NCBI GenBank assembly: GCA_041674345.1
Contig: JBAYVY010000014.1
Coordinates: forward strand, 1-21,431
DNA from: JBAYVY01 sp041674345
GTDB taxonomy: Bacteria > Planctomycetota > Phycisphaerae > Phycisphaerales > Zrk34
DNA: 21,431 nt
Direction of reading: 5' to 3'
This document shows positions 21,211-21,431 of this stretch, piece by piece (position 1 is the stretch's first letter; each line of letters starts with the position of its first letter). The translations under genes and the position numbers were made by a program. The notes beneath the pieces were generated by a model. That model had not been told where the DNA came from and made no database searches. It saw only the letters and a list, made by a program, of their open reading frames with translations.

Positions 21211-21431
21211 ATGGGGACACTTCTACTGAGTTCAAACAGGGGACATTTCTACTTGAGTTGCAACACTGTTTCGCTATTCGTTTCGCTATTCGTGCCCTCC
21301 CGGTAGTCCATCTCATGCACAACCACTCTCCGCGCACCATCCTGGCAACGCTCCAATGATGGGGATGGGTTGATTCAACCTCGTTTTCAACGCATTTTCG
21401 CGGATTCCCGGCGACTCCCGAATTTTCCGCG

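Larger units (their letters stand above)
20457..21259 (+). mobile_element. Right-hand remnant of an ISNCY-like insertion sequence
   Basis: Contains the 3' part of a DDE transposase gene and ends with two direct copies of GGGGACA(C/T)TTCTACT(T)GAGTT (21213-21232 and 21239-21259), the terminal style I associate with ISNCY/IS1202-group elements. The left end and the first half of the transposase are missing; the remnant abuts the GntR stop codon. Family naming is from memory of terminal and protein patterns. Confidence 0.65.

Noticed and set aside
21260..21431. Gene or element at the right edge
   Set aside because: The last 170 bases contain only a short duplicated TTTCGCTATTCG word (about 21269-21292) and no supportable gene.

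Overview
The window (about 60% GC by eye) most likely comes from a planctomycete, probably of the Phycisphaerae type. The evidence is a PEP-CTERM surface protein with autotransporter-style beta repeats, a type IV prepilin-like protein with a DGH C-terminal motif, a GntR regulator with a sugar-binding effector domain, a UbiE with the 'DPHA..DKAKRV' N-terminus, and many short dispersed tandem or palindromic repeats between genes. This is inference from family patterns. No rRNA, tRNA or CRISPR was found.

Layout. 1-635: non-coding, packed with several different short repeat arrays. 671-1639 (+): TerC/Alx-type membrane protein. 1748-7337 (+): four-gene cluster made of a TPR lipoprotein, an ABC sugar-type solute-binding protein, an unusually long MalF-like permease and a MalG-like permease. 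No ATPase is present, so a shared one elsewhere is likely. 7423-8208 (-): UbiE/MenG methyltransferase. 8324-9172 (+): M48 lipoprotein protease. 9224-10723 (-): cysteinyl-tRNA synthetase. 10789-11734 (-): two tandem secreted paralogues, one intact and one frameshifted. 11735-12149: intergenic, with a 47-nt perfect palindrome. 12150-18870 (-): a 1339-residue glycoside-hydrolase-like lipoprotein, a prepilin-like protein and a PEP-CTERM protein. 19263-20456 (+): divergent GntR regulator. 20457-21259: decayed ISNCY-like insertion sequence.

How the genes may work together. The ABC cluster looks like an oligosaccharide importer whose first gene adds a TPR lipoprotein. The right-hand cluster (regulator, PEP-CTERM, prepilin, secreted hydrolase) looks like a carbohydrate-degradation locus controlled from the AT-rich divergent region 18871-19262, where good sigma70-like promoters face both ways. 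The middle genes are housekeeping.

Most unusual points: (a) a palindromic repeat family of GATGTGCGATGT units that also sits in-frame inside the prepilin leader; (b) a roughly 275-residue insertion with about six extra membrane segments in the MalF-like permease; (c) a canonical EF-hand loop inside the solute-binding protein; (d) three genes (terC, ubiE, cysS) with a -10-like box exactly 6 nt before the start codon, which suggests leaderless mRNAs; (e) the decamer CTTCCGGGGG, present six times.
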